Source: JBDTNQ01 sp039933635 (lineage in GTDB: Bacteria > Acidobacteriota > Vicinamibacteria > Vicinamibacterales > SCN-69-37). From it: DNA of 17,571 nt. How positions within the stretch are numbered: position 1 is the stretch's first letter; the number at the start of each line of letters is the position of its first letter. The notes beneath the pieces are model-generated. The model saw only the letters and a list, made by a program, of their open reading frames with translations, was not told where the DNA came from and did not search any database. The stretch is taken from positions 1-17,571 of the forward strand of contig JBDTNQ010000093.1 in the NCBI GenBank assembly GCA_039933635.1. Reading direction: 5' to 3'. The translations under genes and the position numbers were made by a program. Positions 5,719 to 13,517 of the stretch are shown here, one piece after another.

Positions 5719-7851
5719 ATGACTCATAGTGCTTTCGTCACATACCAACCACACGGTCGCACCCTCGTCGTCACCATCGACAATCCTCCGGTCAACGCGC
5801 TGAGCGACGGCGTGCCGGAAGGCATCGGTGCCGCGATCCGGGCCGCGATTGACAACGCCGCGATTGACGGCGTCGTGGTGATCTGCGCGGGCCGCACCTT
5901 CATCGCCGGCGCGGATATCACGCTGCTCGAGCGCACCGCGTGGGGCGACCTGGCGTCCAAACCGGACCTTCGGCCTCTGCTCCGCGACGTCGAGAGTTGT
6001 TCGAAGCCGGTCGTGATGGCGATCCACGGAACGGCCCTCGGTGGCGGTCTCGAACTGGCGATGGCAGCGTCGTACCGCATCGCCCTGCGGACCGCGCGGC
6101 TGGGACTGCCGGAAGTGACACTGGGCGTGATTCCGGGCGCCGAGGGCACGCAACGTCTGCCGCGGCTGGTCGGCGTGGAAGCCGCTCTGAACATGGTCGT
6201 GACGTCGAAGCCCGTCGCGGCTGACGACGCTCTCGCCGCGGGATTGATCGATGAAGTCGTGGACGGCGATCTCCTCGACGCCGCCGTCGCGTTCGCGAGC
6301 CATCGCGCGGCGAGCGGCGGGCCCCATCCGAAAGCCAGTGCGCGGCAGGATCGGCTCGGCACGCCCGACACCAATGCGTCCCTGTTCGCGGCCGCCCGCG
6401 CGCTTGCGAAGAAGATCCGCCCGCATCAGCCCGCGCCGCTCATCGCGATCGACGCCATCGAAGCGGCCACGCGGCTCCCCTTCCCAGCGGGATCGGAGCG
6501 CGAGACTGAACTGTTCCTCGAGGCGGTGAAGACGGAGCCGGCGAAAGCGCTCATCCATGTGTTCTTCGCGGAGCGCGCTGTCAGCAAGGTTCCGGGCCTG
6601 GCCAAGGACACCCGGCCACGCCGCATCGAGCGCGTCGGCATCATTGGGGCGGGCACGATGGGCAGCGGCATTGCGATGGCCTGCGCGAACGCGGGGCTCG
6701 AGGTCCGGCTCCAGGATCAAACGGAAAGCGCGCTCACTCGCAGCCTGGAGACGATCCGGCGGAACTACGCCACATCGGTCAAGCGCGGACGCTTCACCGA
6801 AGCGGCCGTGGCCGAGCGTCTCGATCGCATCCATCCGCAGCGCGATCTGGCGGGCTTCGAAGCTGCGGATCTCATCATCGAGGCGGCGTTCGAAGACCTG
6901 GAATTGAAGCGCGCGCTCTTTCGCGCGATCGACGAGGTTGCCAAGCCCGGGTGCATCCTCGCCACCAACACGTCGACGCTGAGCATCGATGATCTCGCCG
7001 CGTCCACGTCGCGGCAGGCGGACGTGATCGGGTTGCACTTCTTCAGCCCGGCGAACGTGATGCGGCTGCTCGAGATCGTTCGTGGCGCCGCGACAGCCCC
7101 GGACGTCGTGGTCACCGCTCAGGCCCTGGCGAAAATGTTGGGTAAGGTCGGCGTCGTCGTGGGCAACGGGCCGGGATTCGTCGGCAACCGGATGCTGTTC
7201 CCGTACCTCTACGAGTGCCAGTTCCTGATCGAGGACGGCGCCACACCGCAGCAGGTGGATGCGGCGCTCACGCGATTCGGCATGGCCATGGGCCTCTTCG
7301 CGGTGGACGACATGGCGGGTATCGACGTCGCCATCCGCGTACGACAGGCGATGGGACATTTCAGTGAACCGGGGGCGCGAGCACCGCTCGTGCAGCCGCA
7401 GCTTCACGCGATGGGCCGGTTGGGCCAGAAGACCGGCAAGGGCTGGTATACCTACGGTGATGATCGGAAGCCCGTCCCCGATGCGGAGATCGAGGCCCTC
7501 ATCCGCATGACTGCCCAACAGGCAGGCATTCCCCAGCGCGCGTTCACCGACGACGACATCGTGGAGCGCACCGTCTACGCGCTGATCAATGAAGGCGCCC
7601 GCGCGCTGGAAGCCGGACTCGCGCTTCGCGCCTCCGACATCGACATCATTTACACGAGCGGATACGGATTTCCCGCATGGCGGGGTGGGCCCATGTTCTA
7701 CGCTGATCGCGTGGGTCTCGATCGCGTGCTCAGCCGTGTCCGCGCCTTTCATGCCGAGTTTGGCGATCGCTGGGCGCCAGCGCCTCTTCTCGAACATCTC
7801 GCGGCGTCGGGATGGACGTTCCGCGGCCGGGACCAGGCGGCCCGCGGGTAG
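5719..7851 (+). CDS. Fused enoyl-CoA hydratase / 3-hydroxyacyl-CoA dehydrogenase
   Basis: Bifunctional cytoplasmic beta-oxidation enzyme of 710 residues, close in length to FadB/FadJ. The N-terminal crotonase domain (about 1-190) has the oxyanion-hole stretch FIAGADI and both catalytic glutamates, E112 (GGGLELAM) and E132 (LPEVTLGVIPG). The NAD-binding domain starts at VGIIGAGTMGSG (306-317), with the catalytic histidine H440 in HFFSPANVMRLLEIV. Two C-terminal 3HCDH domains follow (about 480-575 and 610-695). In this operon it should hydrate p-coumaroyl- or feruloyl-CoA and oxidise the product to the 3-keto-3-arylpropionyl-CoA. The acyl-CoA synthetase ATG lies two bases after its stop, and no thiolase subunit follows. 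By sequence alone it could be an ordinary fatty-acid enzyme; the aromatic role is inferred from neighbours. A retro-aldol hydratase-lyase route is less likely because a dehydrogenase is fused and no aryl-aldehyde dehydrogenase of the NAD type is near. Confidence 0.93.
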   Translation: MTHSAFVTYQPHGRTLVVTIDNPPVNALSDGVPEGIGAAIRAAIDNAAIDGVVVICAGRTFIAGADITLLERTAWGDLASKPDLRPLLRDVESCSKPVVMAIHGTALGGGLELAMAASYRIALRTARLGLPEVTLGVIPGAEGTQRLPRLVGVEAALNMVVTSKPVAADDALAAGLIDEVVDGDLLDAAVAFASHRAASGGPHPKASARQDRLGTPDTNASLFAAARALAKKIRPHQPAPLIAIDAIEAATRLPFPAGSERETELFLEAVKTEPAKALIHVFFAERAVSKVPGLAKDTRPRRIERVGIIGAGTMGSGIAMACANAGLEVRLQDQTESALTRSLETIRRNYATSVKRGRFTEAAVAERLDRIHPQRDLAGFEAADLIIEAAFEDLELKRALFRAIDEVAKPGCILATNTSTLSIDDLAASTSRQADVIGLHFFSPANVMRLLEIVRGAATAPDVVVTAQALAKMLGKVGVVVGNGPGFVGNRMLFPYLYECQFLIEDGATPQQVDAALTRFGMAMGLFAVDDMAGIDVAIRVRQAMGHFSEPGARAPLVQPQLHAMGRLGQKTGKGWYTYGDDRKPVPDAEIEALIRMTAQQAGIPQRAFTDDDIVERTVYALINEGARALEAGLALRASDIDIIYTSGYGFPAWRGGPMFYADRVGLDRVLSRVRAFHAEFGDRWAPAPLLEHLAASGWTFRGRDQAARG

Positions 7852-7853
7852 CC

Positions 7854-9692
7854 ATGGCGGCTTCGGATCTGGTCTTCCGAACGGATCGCATTCACCCGGC
7901 GGATGTGATCGTCGAACGCGACGCCGACGGGACGATACGGGCGCGATCCCCTCACGCGCTCGGCGCGTACCCGGAGACGCTCACCACCCGGCTGGACGAA
8001 TGGGCCGAGCGCGCACCGGAACGCACCTTCCTCGCGGCGCGCGGACTCGACGGCGCGTGGCGTCATTTGACGTATGGCAATGCGCGGTCCCGCGCACGGC
8101 ACATCGCCCAGGCCCTGCTCGATCGTGGACTCTCGCCAGAACGGCCGATCCTGATCCTGTCGGGCAACAGTCTCGAACACGCGGTCCTGGCGCTGGCCGC
8201 GATGTACGCCGGCGTGCCGTACGCGCCGGTGGCTCCGGCGTACTCCCTCATGGTGCGGGACTACTCGGCATTGAGAGGCCTGGCCGCGGCAATGAAACCG
8301 GCGCTGGTCTTCGCGGCCGAGGGCCCGCGGTTCGAGGCGGCGATTCGAGCCGCCATCCCGTCGCGGGCCGAGGTCGTCACCTGCGAGGCCGCCGCGGGTC
8401 TGACGTCGACACCCTTCGCCGCGCTCGAAGCGACGCCGATCACCACGGCCGTCGACCTCGCGCATGGACGCGTGGGACCCGAGACGATCGCGAAGGTCCT
8501 CTTCACATCGGGCTCGACGGGCGATCCGAAGGGCGTCATCAACACGCACCGGATGCTGTGCGCGAATCAGCAGCAGATTCTCTCCGCGCTCCAGTTTCTC
8601 GGTGACGAACCGCCGGTGTTGTGCGACTGGCTGCCCTGGAATCACACCTTCGGTGGCAACCACAACGTCGGCATCGCGCTCTACAACGGCGGCACGCTCT
8701 ACATCGACGAAGGCCGGCCGCTCCCCGGCGCGATGGACACCAGCATCGCCAACCTGCGCGAGATTGCCACCACGGCCTACTTCAACGTCCCCAAGGGTTT
8801 CGAGATGCTGCTGCCGGTGCTCCGCACCGATGCCGGCTTTCGCGCCCATTTCTTCAGCCGCCTGCAGTTGCTCTTCTATGCGGCCGCGGGCCTCCGTCCG
8901 GACGTCGCCGACGGTTTTCAAGACCTCGCCATGGCCACCATCGGCCGGGCGATCCCATGGGTCACCGGCCTCGGCGCCACGGAAACGTCGCCGGCCGCCA
9001 TGTTCACCGGCCCTTTGCGTTCAACGGCCGCGCACATTGGTGCGCCCATACGCGGCGTGCACCTCAAGGCGACGCCGATCGACGGCCGCCTGGAGGCGCG
9101 CGTCAAAGGCCCGAACATCACGCCCGGCTATTGGGGCGACGCCGCCATGACCAAAGCCGCCTTCGATGAAGAGGGCTATTACAAGATGGGCGACGCGATC
9201 GCGCCCGTGGATCCATCTGATCTCGAGAAAGGCTTCGTCTTCCAGGGCCGTTTGAATGAAGACTTCAAGCTCTCGACAGGAACCTGGGTTCGCGTCGGGG
9301 CCGTGCGGGCCCGCCTCCTGGCGTCGATCGGCGATCTCGTGCAGGACGTCGTGATCACCGGACACGGCCGCGACGATGTCGGCGCGTTGCTCTTTCCAAA
9401 CGGGGCTGCGTGTCGCGCGCTCGCCGGCGCGGCCCGGGAAACGCCGATAGCGGTCGTGATCGCGGACAGCCACGTCCGAGAGGCGATCAGGATGAGGCTC
9501 GACGCCTACAACGCGGCCCATCCAGGAAGCTCAACGGCGATTCGGCGCGCGCGCCTGCTCGACACCCCTCCGTCGCTGGACGCCAAAGAAATCACCGACA
9601 AAGGCTCGCTGAATCAACGCGCCATCCTCGCGCATCGTTCCACGGTCGTCGACGAACTCTACGCCTCGACGGCCACCATCGTCCTCTGCTGA
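7854..9692 (+). CDS. fcs: Feruloyl/p-coumaroyl-CoA synthetase
   Basis: ATP-dependent acyl-CoA synthetase of 612 residues that activates p-hydroxycinnamates (p-coumarate, ferulate, caffeate) to CoA thioesters. ANL-superfamily motifs are visible: the phosphate loop TSGSTGDPKG (218-227), GLGATETSP, and the A10 lysine K583 in EITDKGSLNQRA. LCDWLPWNHTFGGNHN followed by YNGGTLYIDEGRP is characteristic of feruloyl-CoA synthases among ANL enzymes. The ATG at 7854 is preferred over the in-frame start at 7812, which would overlap the preceding gene; it leaves a two-base gap and suggests translational coupling. The product goes to the hydratase/dehydrogenase encoded just upstream. Which hydroxycinnamate is preferred cannot be read directly; the presence of pobA and absence of demethylase genes here favours p-coumarate. 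Confidence 0.9.
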   Translation: MAASDLVFRTDRIHPADVIVERDADGTIRARSPHALGAYPETLTTRLDEWAERAPERTFLAARGLDGAWRHLTYGNARSRARHIAQALLDRGLSPERPILILSGNSLEHAVLALAAMYAGVPYAPVAPAYSLMVRDYSALRGLAAAMKPALVFAAEGPRFEAAIRAAIPSRAEVVTCEAAAGLTSTPFAALEATPITTAVDLAHGRVGPETIAKVLFTSGSTGDPKGVINTHRMLCANQQQILSALQFLGDEPPVLCDWLPWNHTFGGNHNVGIALYNGGTLYIDEGRPLPGAMDTSIANLREIATTAYFNVPKGFEMLLPVLRTDAGFRAHFFSRLQLLFYAAAGLRPDVADGFQDLAMATIGRAIPWVTGLGATETSPAAMFTGPLRSTAAHIGAPIRGVHLKATPIDGRLEARVKGPNITPGYWGDAAMTKAAFDEEGYYKMGDAIAPVDPSDLEKGFVFQGRLNEDFKLSTGTWVRVGAVRARLLASIGDLVQDVVITGHGRDDVGALLFPNGAACRALAGAARETPIAVVIADSHVREAIRMRLDAYNAAHPGSSTAIRRARLLDTPPSLDAKEITDKGSLNQRAILAHRSTVVDELYASTATIVLC

Positions 9693-9708
9693 CCTGGAGA
9701 CTCCGTTC

Positions 9709-10569
9709 GTGAGCACACCGCGCCTGCCGGATCCGACATCGCTCGTCGCCATCGACGTCCACGTGCACCTTGAAGGGGTCAAGACCGGCTCCGCGGCAGA
9801 GGCCGCGGCCGAAAAATACTTCGGCCACACGGACGCGCCGCGTGGTGCGGAGGCGCTGGTCGAGTACTACCGATCACGAAAAATGGCCTGTGTGGTCTTC
9901 GGCGTGGATGAGCGGCTCACAGGTCGCGCACAGGTGTCGAACGACACGGTCGCGCAACTGGGCGCCGAGCATCCAGACGTCGTCATCCCGTTCGCGAGCA
10001 TCGATCCGACGCGCGGGCCCGAGGCCGTGCGCGAGGCTCGTCGACTCCTGCGCGACGGCCGAATCCGCGGATTGAAGCTCCATCCGCCGCTGCAGCAATT
10101 CGCCCCCAACGATCCGATCGCGTACCCGCTCTACGAAGTCTTCGCCGAAGCGCGGCTGCCCGTGCTCTTTCACACGGGTCACAGCGGTATCGGCACCGGC
10201 ATGCCGGGCGGTGGCGGCATCCGGCTGAAGTACGGCAACCCGATGATGGTGGACGACGTCGCGGTGGACTTTCCAGAGATGCCGATCATCCTGGCGCACC
10301 CGTCGTTCCCGTGGCAGGACGAAGCCATCTCCGTGTGTCTGCACAAGCCCACGGTCTACATCGATCTCTCCGGGTGGTCACCGAAGTACTTCCCCGCCAA
10401 CCTGATTCAGTACGCGAACACCCTGCTCAAGACAAAGGTGTTGTTCGGATCCGACTTTCCGCTGATCACGCCCGACCGCTGGATGGCGGACTTCGAGAAG
10501 ATCGCCATCAGAGATGAAGTCCGGCCGTTGATCCTCAAGGACAACGCCATCCGGTTGTTCGGGTTGTGA
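9709..10569 (+). CDS. Amidohydrolase-2 family metal hydrolase, CouO-like
   Basis: A 286-residue TIM-barrel metal-dependent hydrolase. Likely metal ligands are the HxH pair H18/H20 (IDVHVHLEG), H155 or H158 (FHTGHSG), H197 (ILAHPSFPW) and D249 (LFGSDFPL). The GTG start has GGAGA eight bases upstream and follows the synthetase stop by 16 bases. In Rhodococcus jostii RHA1 the amidohydrolase CouO, encoded with p-hydroxycinnamate beta-oxidation genes, is needed for side-chain deacetylation; a couO mutant accumulates 4-hydroxy-beta-ketophenylpropionate, and its essential metal ligand is Asp257. By position and motif D249 here would correspond. The inferred job is hydrolytic cleavage of the beta-keto intermediate to 4-hydroxybenzoate and an acetyl unit, replacing thiolase and thioesterase. 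The same family includes aromatic decarboxylases (ACMSD, gamma-resorcylate type), so a decarboxylase role is the main alternative. Confidence 0.8.
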   Translation: MSTPRLPDPTSLVAIDVHVHLEGVKTGSAAEAAAEKYFGHTDAPRGAEALVEYYRSRKMACVVFGVDERLTGRAQVSNDTVAQLGAEHPDVVIPFASIDPTRGPEAVREARRLLRDGRIRGLKLHPPLQQFAPNDPIAYPLYEVFAEARLPVLFHTGHSGIGTGMPGGGGIRLKYGNPMMVDDVAVDFPEMPIILAHPSFPWQDEAISVCLHKPTVYIDLSGWSPKYFPANLIQYANTLLKTKVLFGSDFPLITPDRWMADFEKIAIRDEVRPLILKDNAIRLFGL

Positions 10570-10580
10570 AGAGGACTCCT

Positions 10581-12287
10581 ATGCGCATACTGCTCGTCGC
10601 CGTTGCCATCGTTCTGATCGCATTCCAGCCGCCGACGATCGTCACGGCGGCCGCCCAGACGGCCGTCGCTCCGTCAACGACTCGAACGTTGACAGAGGCT
10701 GATTGCACGGCGGCCCGGATCGGCGTGTCCATTCCTCGCGAGTCCATCGGCGAGCCCGTGGCGTCGGTCACGTTGACCGCACCCACCTGGACGGCCGTCG
10801 GCGGTACGGCCTACTGCGCCGTTGTCGGAGCGATGGGGCCGGTCGACACGCGCCCAAGCGCCAAGGCCATCAACTTTCGCGTGGTCCTGCCCGCATCATG
10901 GGACGGCCGCGCGATTCAGATCGGCGGTGGCGGCAACAACGGCGTGATCCCGAATCTGACGGGTCCCATCGATGGGGGGGCCAACGGACCGACTCGCGGT
11001 GTCGTGACGTTCGGCAGCGATTCGGGCCATCAAATGGGCCCGAACTCATCGTCGGACTGGTCCACGAACGACGAAGCCATCAGGAACCTCGGCTTCATGC
11101 AGATGAAGAAGACGCACGACGCCGCGGTGGCGGTCATCGAACGCGCTTACGGCTCCCGTCCGCGGTTCACGTACTACGTTGGCACGTCGCAGGGCGGACG
11201 CGAAGCCCTGACCGTCGCCCAGCGATATCCAGCCGACTACAACGGCATCGTGGCCAACGTCCCCATCGTGAATTTCTCTTCACTGATGCTGGCGCCCGAG
11301 CTGATTCGGATTCAGGAGAAACCTGTCGCCAACTGGGTGACGCGCGCGAAGGTCGAAGCCATCCGGTCGGAGTTCATGCGGCAGTGCGATGCGCTCGACG
11401 GCCTCGTTGACGGCGTGGTCAACAACTACGTGGCATGCCGTGCGATCTTCGACGTCAAGCAGGGCGCGCCGAACCGGTCGCCCTGGTCGGCGAAACGTTG
11501 TCCGAACAACGTCGATCCGAATCCGGCGGACACAACACCGGCAGCGTGCCTGACCGACGGGCAGATCTCGACCCTGCAGTTCGTCTACTCGAGGTACGCC
11601 TTCGCGACGCCTCTGGCCAACGGCGTCCGCACGTTCGGCATGTGGGTGCCAAACACGGATCCGTCAGGCAGCGGTCTGATCGCCGACCAGCGTTTCGTCG
11701 GCCAGGAAGGCGCCACCGCCGACGCGCGGCTGCATAGCCACCTCGGTGTCCTCGGCGTGACCGGATTCCTCATGAAGGATCCAACCGCCAACCCGCTCGA
11801 TTACGTGGAGGGCGGACCGCTCAACAAACGGCGCGAAGAGCTCTCTCCGTGGCTCGACAGCACGGATCCGAATCTGTCGGCGTTCGAACGACGGGGTGGG
11901 AGGATGATCGTCACGATCGGCACGGACGACACGCTCGCCTCGCCTGGCGCGCAACTCGACTACTACCAGTCCGTGCTCGACCGTATGGGCCGCGCGACGG
12001 TCGATCGCTTTGCACGACTATTCGTGATCCCGCAGACGAACCACGGCCTGCAAGGGCGCACGGCCGCCCTGGATGGTCAGGGACGGGCCCAGACCGTGGC
12101 ACCCATTCCGAACACGTACGACAAGCTCGGACTGCTGATGGCCTGGGTCGAAAACGGGGTCGCGCCGCCGGCGACCGTCATCGTCAGGGCGGGCGACAAG
12201 ACACTGCCGCTGTGCGGGTATCCGCAGCATCCACACTACGTCAGCGGACCGATTGGAGCGGCGGAGTCGTATCGGTGCAGGGAATAA
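10581..12287 (+). CDS. Secreted tannase/feruloyl-esterase-family hydrolase
   Basis: Exported esterase of 568 residues. A Sec-type signal spans about 1-25 (MRILLVAVAIVLIAF, then VTAAAQT). The ATG at 10581 is chosen over a GTG at 10566 because AAGAGGA lies five bases upstream. The tannase-family core shows the nucleophile S203 in GTSQGGREAL, the likely acid D450 in IGTDDTLASP, the likely base H488 in QTNHGLQG, and the calcium-loop segment CDALDGLVDGVV flanked by C269 and C286. Fungal feruloyl esterases, tannases and MHETase usually carry a cysteine before the serine and another after the histidine (the CS-D-HC disulfide); here these are T202 and G489, so that disulfide is absent. It ends the operon, 11 bases after the amidohydrolase, and probably frees hydroxycinnamates or other phenolic acids from plant esters. 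Exact substrate is unknown. Confidence 0.87.
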   Translation: MRILLVAVAIVLIAFQPPTIVTAAAQTAVAPSTTRTLTEADCTAARIGVSIPRESIGEPVASVTLTAPTWTAVGGTAYCAVVGAMGPVDTRPSAKAINFRVVLPASWDGRAIQIGGGGNNGVIPNLTGPIDGGANGPTRGVVTFGSDSGHQMGPNSSSDWSTNDEAIRNLGFMQMKKTHDAAVAVIERAYGSRPRFTYYVGTSQGGREALTVAQRYPADYNGIVANVPIVNFSSLMLAPELIRIQEKPVANWVTRAKVEAIRSEFMRQCDALDGLVDGVVNNYVACRAIFDVKQGAPNRSPWSAKRCPNNVDPNPADTTPAACLTDGQISTLQFVYSRYAFATPLANGVRTFGMWVPNTDPSGSGLIADQRFVGQEGATADARLHSHLGVLGVTGFLMKDPTANPLDYVEGGPLNKRREELSPWLDSTDPNLSAFERRGGRMIVTIGTDDTLASPGAQLDYYQSVLDRMGRATVDRFARLFVIPQTNHGLQGRTAALDGQGRAQTVAPIPNTYDKLGLLMAWVENGVAPPATVIVRAGDKTLPLCGYPQHPHYVSGPIGAAESYRCRE

Positions 12288-12320
12288 GAGACCGGGTCTA
12301 GCACTACAAGACCCGGTCTC
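12288..12320. terminator. Bidirectional hairpin between convergent genes
   Basis: GAGACCGGGTCT (12288-12299) and AGACCCGGTCTC (12309-12320) form a perfect 12-bp GC-rich stem with a nine-base loop, starting directly after the TAA of the esterase gene. On the minus strand the stem is followed by TTATT, a weak U-rich tail; on the plus strand no T-run follows. It lies between the convergent esterase and xdhC genes and probably helps end both transcripts. Confidence 0.6.
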
Positions 12321-12349
12321 CTCGTCTCTGCACTACAAGACCCGGTCTC
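12301..12349. repeat. Tandem 20-bp direct repeat containing the hairpin arm and xdhC stop
   Basis: GCACTACAAGACCCGGTCTC occurs identically at 12301-12320 and 12330-12349, nine bases apart (spacer CTCGTCTCT). Each copy contains the right arm of the hairpin, so the single left arm at 12288-12299 could pair with either. The second copy encodes the last residues of XdhC and its TAG stop (12333-12335), which suggests a local duplication extending into the end of the coding region. Confidence 0.85.
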
Positions 12350-13430
12350 TTGGTCCTCTCAGCGGTTTCCCCAGTCCGCCGTATCGAATCTGCGTGATCT
12401 CCGCAAGGACGGAGAGGGCGATCTCGGCCGGCGTGCGGCCGCCGAGATCGAGGCCCACCGGCGCATGGATGACGGCGCCGCGCGACGCGTCCACGCCGAT
12501 CTCACGCAGCATGTCTTCGATGAGCACCGTTTTTCGCCGGCTGCCCAGCAGACCGATGTAGCGGACGTCGGTCTTCACGGCAGCCACGACGCAGTCTGCG
12601 TCGAGCTTGTGGCCTCGCGTGGCGATGACGAGGTAGGTTTGCGGTCCATACGCAAACGCCGCGATGCTCGATGGCACATCGCCGGCTAACACCGTGGCGC
12701 CATCGAAACGCTGTGGATCGGCAAACTCCGGCCGGTCCTCGAGAATCGTGATGTCAAAGTCGAGCAGCCGCGCCTGGCGCGCGATCGCCTTCGACACGTG
12801 TCCGCCTCCGGCCACGACGAGTTGCGGGCGTGATGTGACGGGCTCGATGAGCAGATCGTCCCCAGCCTCGACCGTGACGAGCCGCGGCGTACCCTGAGTC
12901 ATTTGGTCGAGGGCCAGTCGTCGCAACTCTTCCGTGGATGCGCCGTCACCCGCCGGACCGACGACGTCGCCGCGGGCGGTGACGATGAGCCGCCCGCCGA
13001 ATGACACGGCACGGTGACCTCTCGTCAGGCGGGTGACGAACGCGAGCGGCTCACCTCCACGCGACGCCGCCACCGCGTCGGCCAGCACGTCCCGGCCATC
13101 GAGCGTCGTGGCGGTATCGCCGCGTTCCGCGAGAATCCACATCGTCCCGCCACACACCAGACCCGTGTTCCACGCAAGCTCCTCGGTGAGGCGGTACTCG
13201 CGGATGGACGCGGGCGCGCCGGCGAGCACCTCGCGAGCCGCATCAATCGCGTCGGCCTCCACGCATCCGCCACCGAGGGTTCCGAACGGCCGTGTGGCCT
13301 GATCCGCCGTGACGATCAGTTTCGCGCCTACTACCTGGGGGGTACTGCCCTGTGTGCGCACGACGGTCGCGACGGCGAAAGGGGTGCCTTCGTCGGTCAG
13401 TACGCGCATGCGTTCGTAAGGTGATGCCAT
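12333..13430 (-). CDS. xdhC: XdhC/CoxI-family molybdenum-cofactor maturation protein
   Basis: A 365-residue cytoplasmic protein of the XdhC/CoxI family, which binds the molybdenum cofactor, aids its sulfuration and delivers it to xanthine-oxidase-type enzymes. The N-terminal XdhC/CoxI domain shows GTLGGGCVEAD (C56) and GLVCGGTMWIL (C93). The C-terminal Rossmann domain begins LVVAGGGHVSKAIA (205-217) and ends with IGLLGSRRK and the GLDLGGRTPAEIALS segment. It is divergent from the Mo-hydroxylase genes, 87 bases from the small-subunit ATG, and with mocA flanks them, so it most likely matures that enzyme. A weak AGG lies three bases before the ATG. The final codons (for GPRDRVL) and the TAG stop lie in or beside the 20-bp repeat, so the tail is probably not conserved. 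Confidence 0.93.
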   Translation of the reverse strand: MASPYERMRVLTDEGTPFAVATVVRTQGSTPQVVGAKLIVTADQATRPFGTLGGGCVEADAIDAAREVLAGAPASIREYRLTEELAWNTGLVCGGTMWILAERGDTATTLDGRDVLADAVAASRGGEPLAFVTRLTRGHRAVSFGGRLIVTARGDVVGPAGDGASTEELRRLALDQMTQGTPRLVTVEAGDDLLIEPVTSRPQLVVAGGGHVSKAIARQARLLDFDITILEDRPEFADPQRFDGATVLAGDVPSSIAAFAYGPQTYLVIATRGHKLDADCVVAAVKTDVRYIGLLGSRRKTVLIEDMLREIGVDASRGAVIHAPVGLDLGGRTPAEIALSVLAEITQIRYGGLGKPLRGPRDRVL

Positions 13431-13451
13431 CGCCTCGTATCGATTCCGGGT

Positions 13452-13467
13452 GGGGTCGGCCGATCCC
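13452..13467. promoter_or_regulatory. Imperfect palindrome upstream of the Mo-hydroxylase promoter
   Basis: GGGGTCGGCCGATCCC is a 16-bp palindrome with one mismatched pair and a perfect TCGGCCGA core, two bases upstream of the candidate -35 box. It lies in the short divergent region between xdhC and the small subunit, so a bound regulator could affect both. No regulator gene is adjacent. Confidence 0.3.
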
Positions 13468-13469
13468 GC

Positions 13470-13498
13470 TTGAACGCGGCCGGCCTGTACTCTAATAC
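13470..13498 (+). promoter_or_regulatory. Candidate promoter of the Mo-hydroxylase operon
   Basis: TTGAAC (13470-13475) lies 17 bases before TAATAC (13493-13498) and 15 bases before the better -10 match TCTAAT (13491-13496). The small-subunit ATG at 13518 follows with a GGAG ribosome site five bases before it. Consensus match is moderate and the exact -10 is undecided. Confidence 0.4.
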
Positions 13499-13517
13499 TT
13501 GTTCCTCCGGAGCCACC

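Noticed and set aside
5713..7797. Long minus-strand open frame (about 694 codons) opposite the hydratase/dehydrogenase
   Set aside because: It mirrors a gene with intact hydratase and dehydrogenase motifs, and its translation is Arg/His/Asp-rich without recognisable features. A similar frame at 7749-8921 was rejected for the same reason.
5719..7851. Hydroxycinnamoyl-CoA hydratase-lyase (vanillin-forming, retro-aldol route)
   Set aside because: That enzyme is a stand-alone crotonase of about 280 residues paired with an aldehyde dehydrogenase. This protein carries a complete hydroxyacyl-CoA dehydrogenase, and no such partner gene is adjacent.
5719..7851. Ordinary fatty-acid FadB/FadJ
   Set aside because: Sequence alone would allow it, but there is no partner thiolase or acyl-CoA dehydrogenase in the operon, and it abuts a feruloyl-type CoA synthetase. 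Kept as an alternative, not as the main call.
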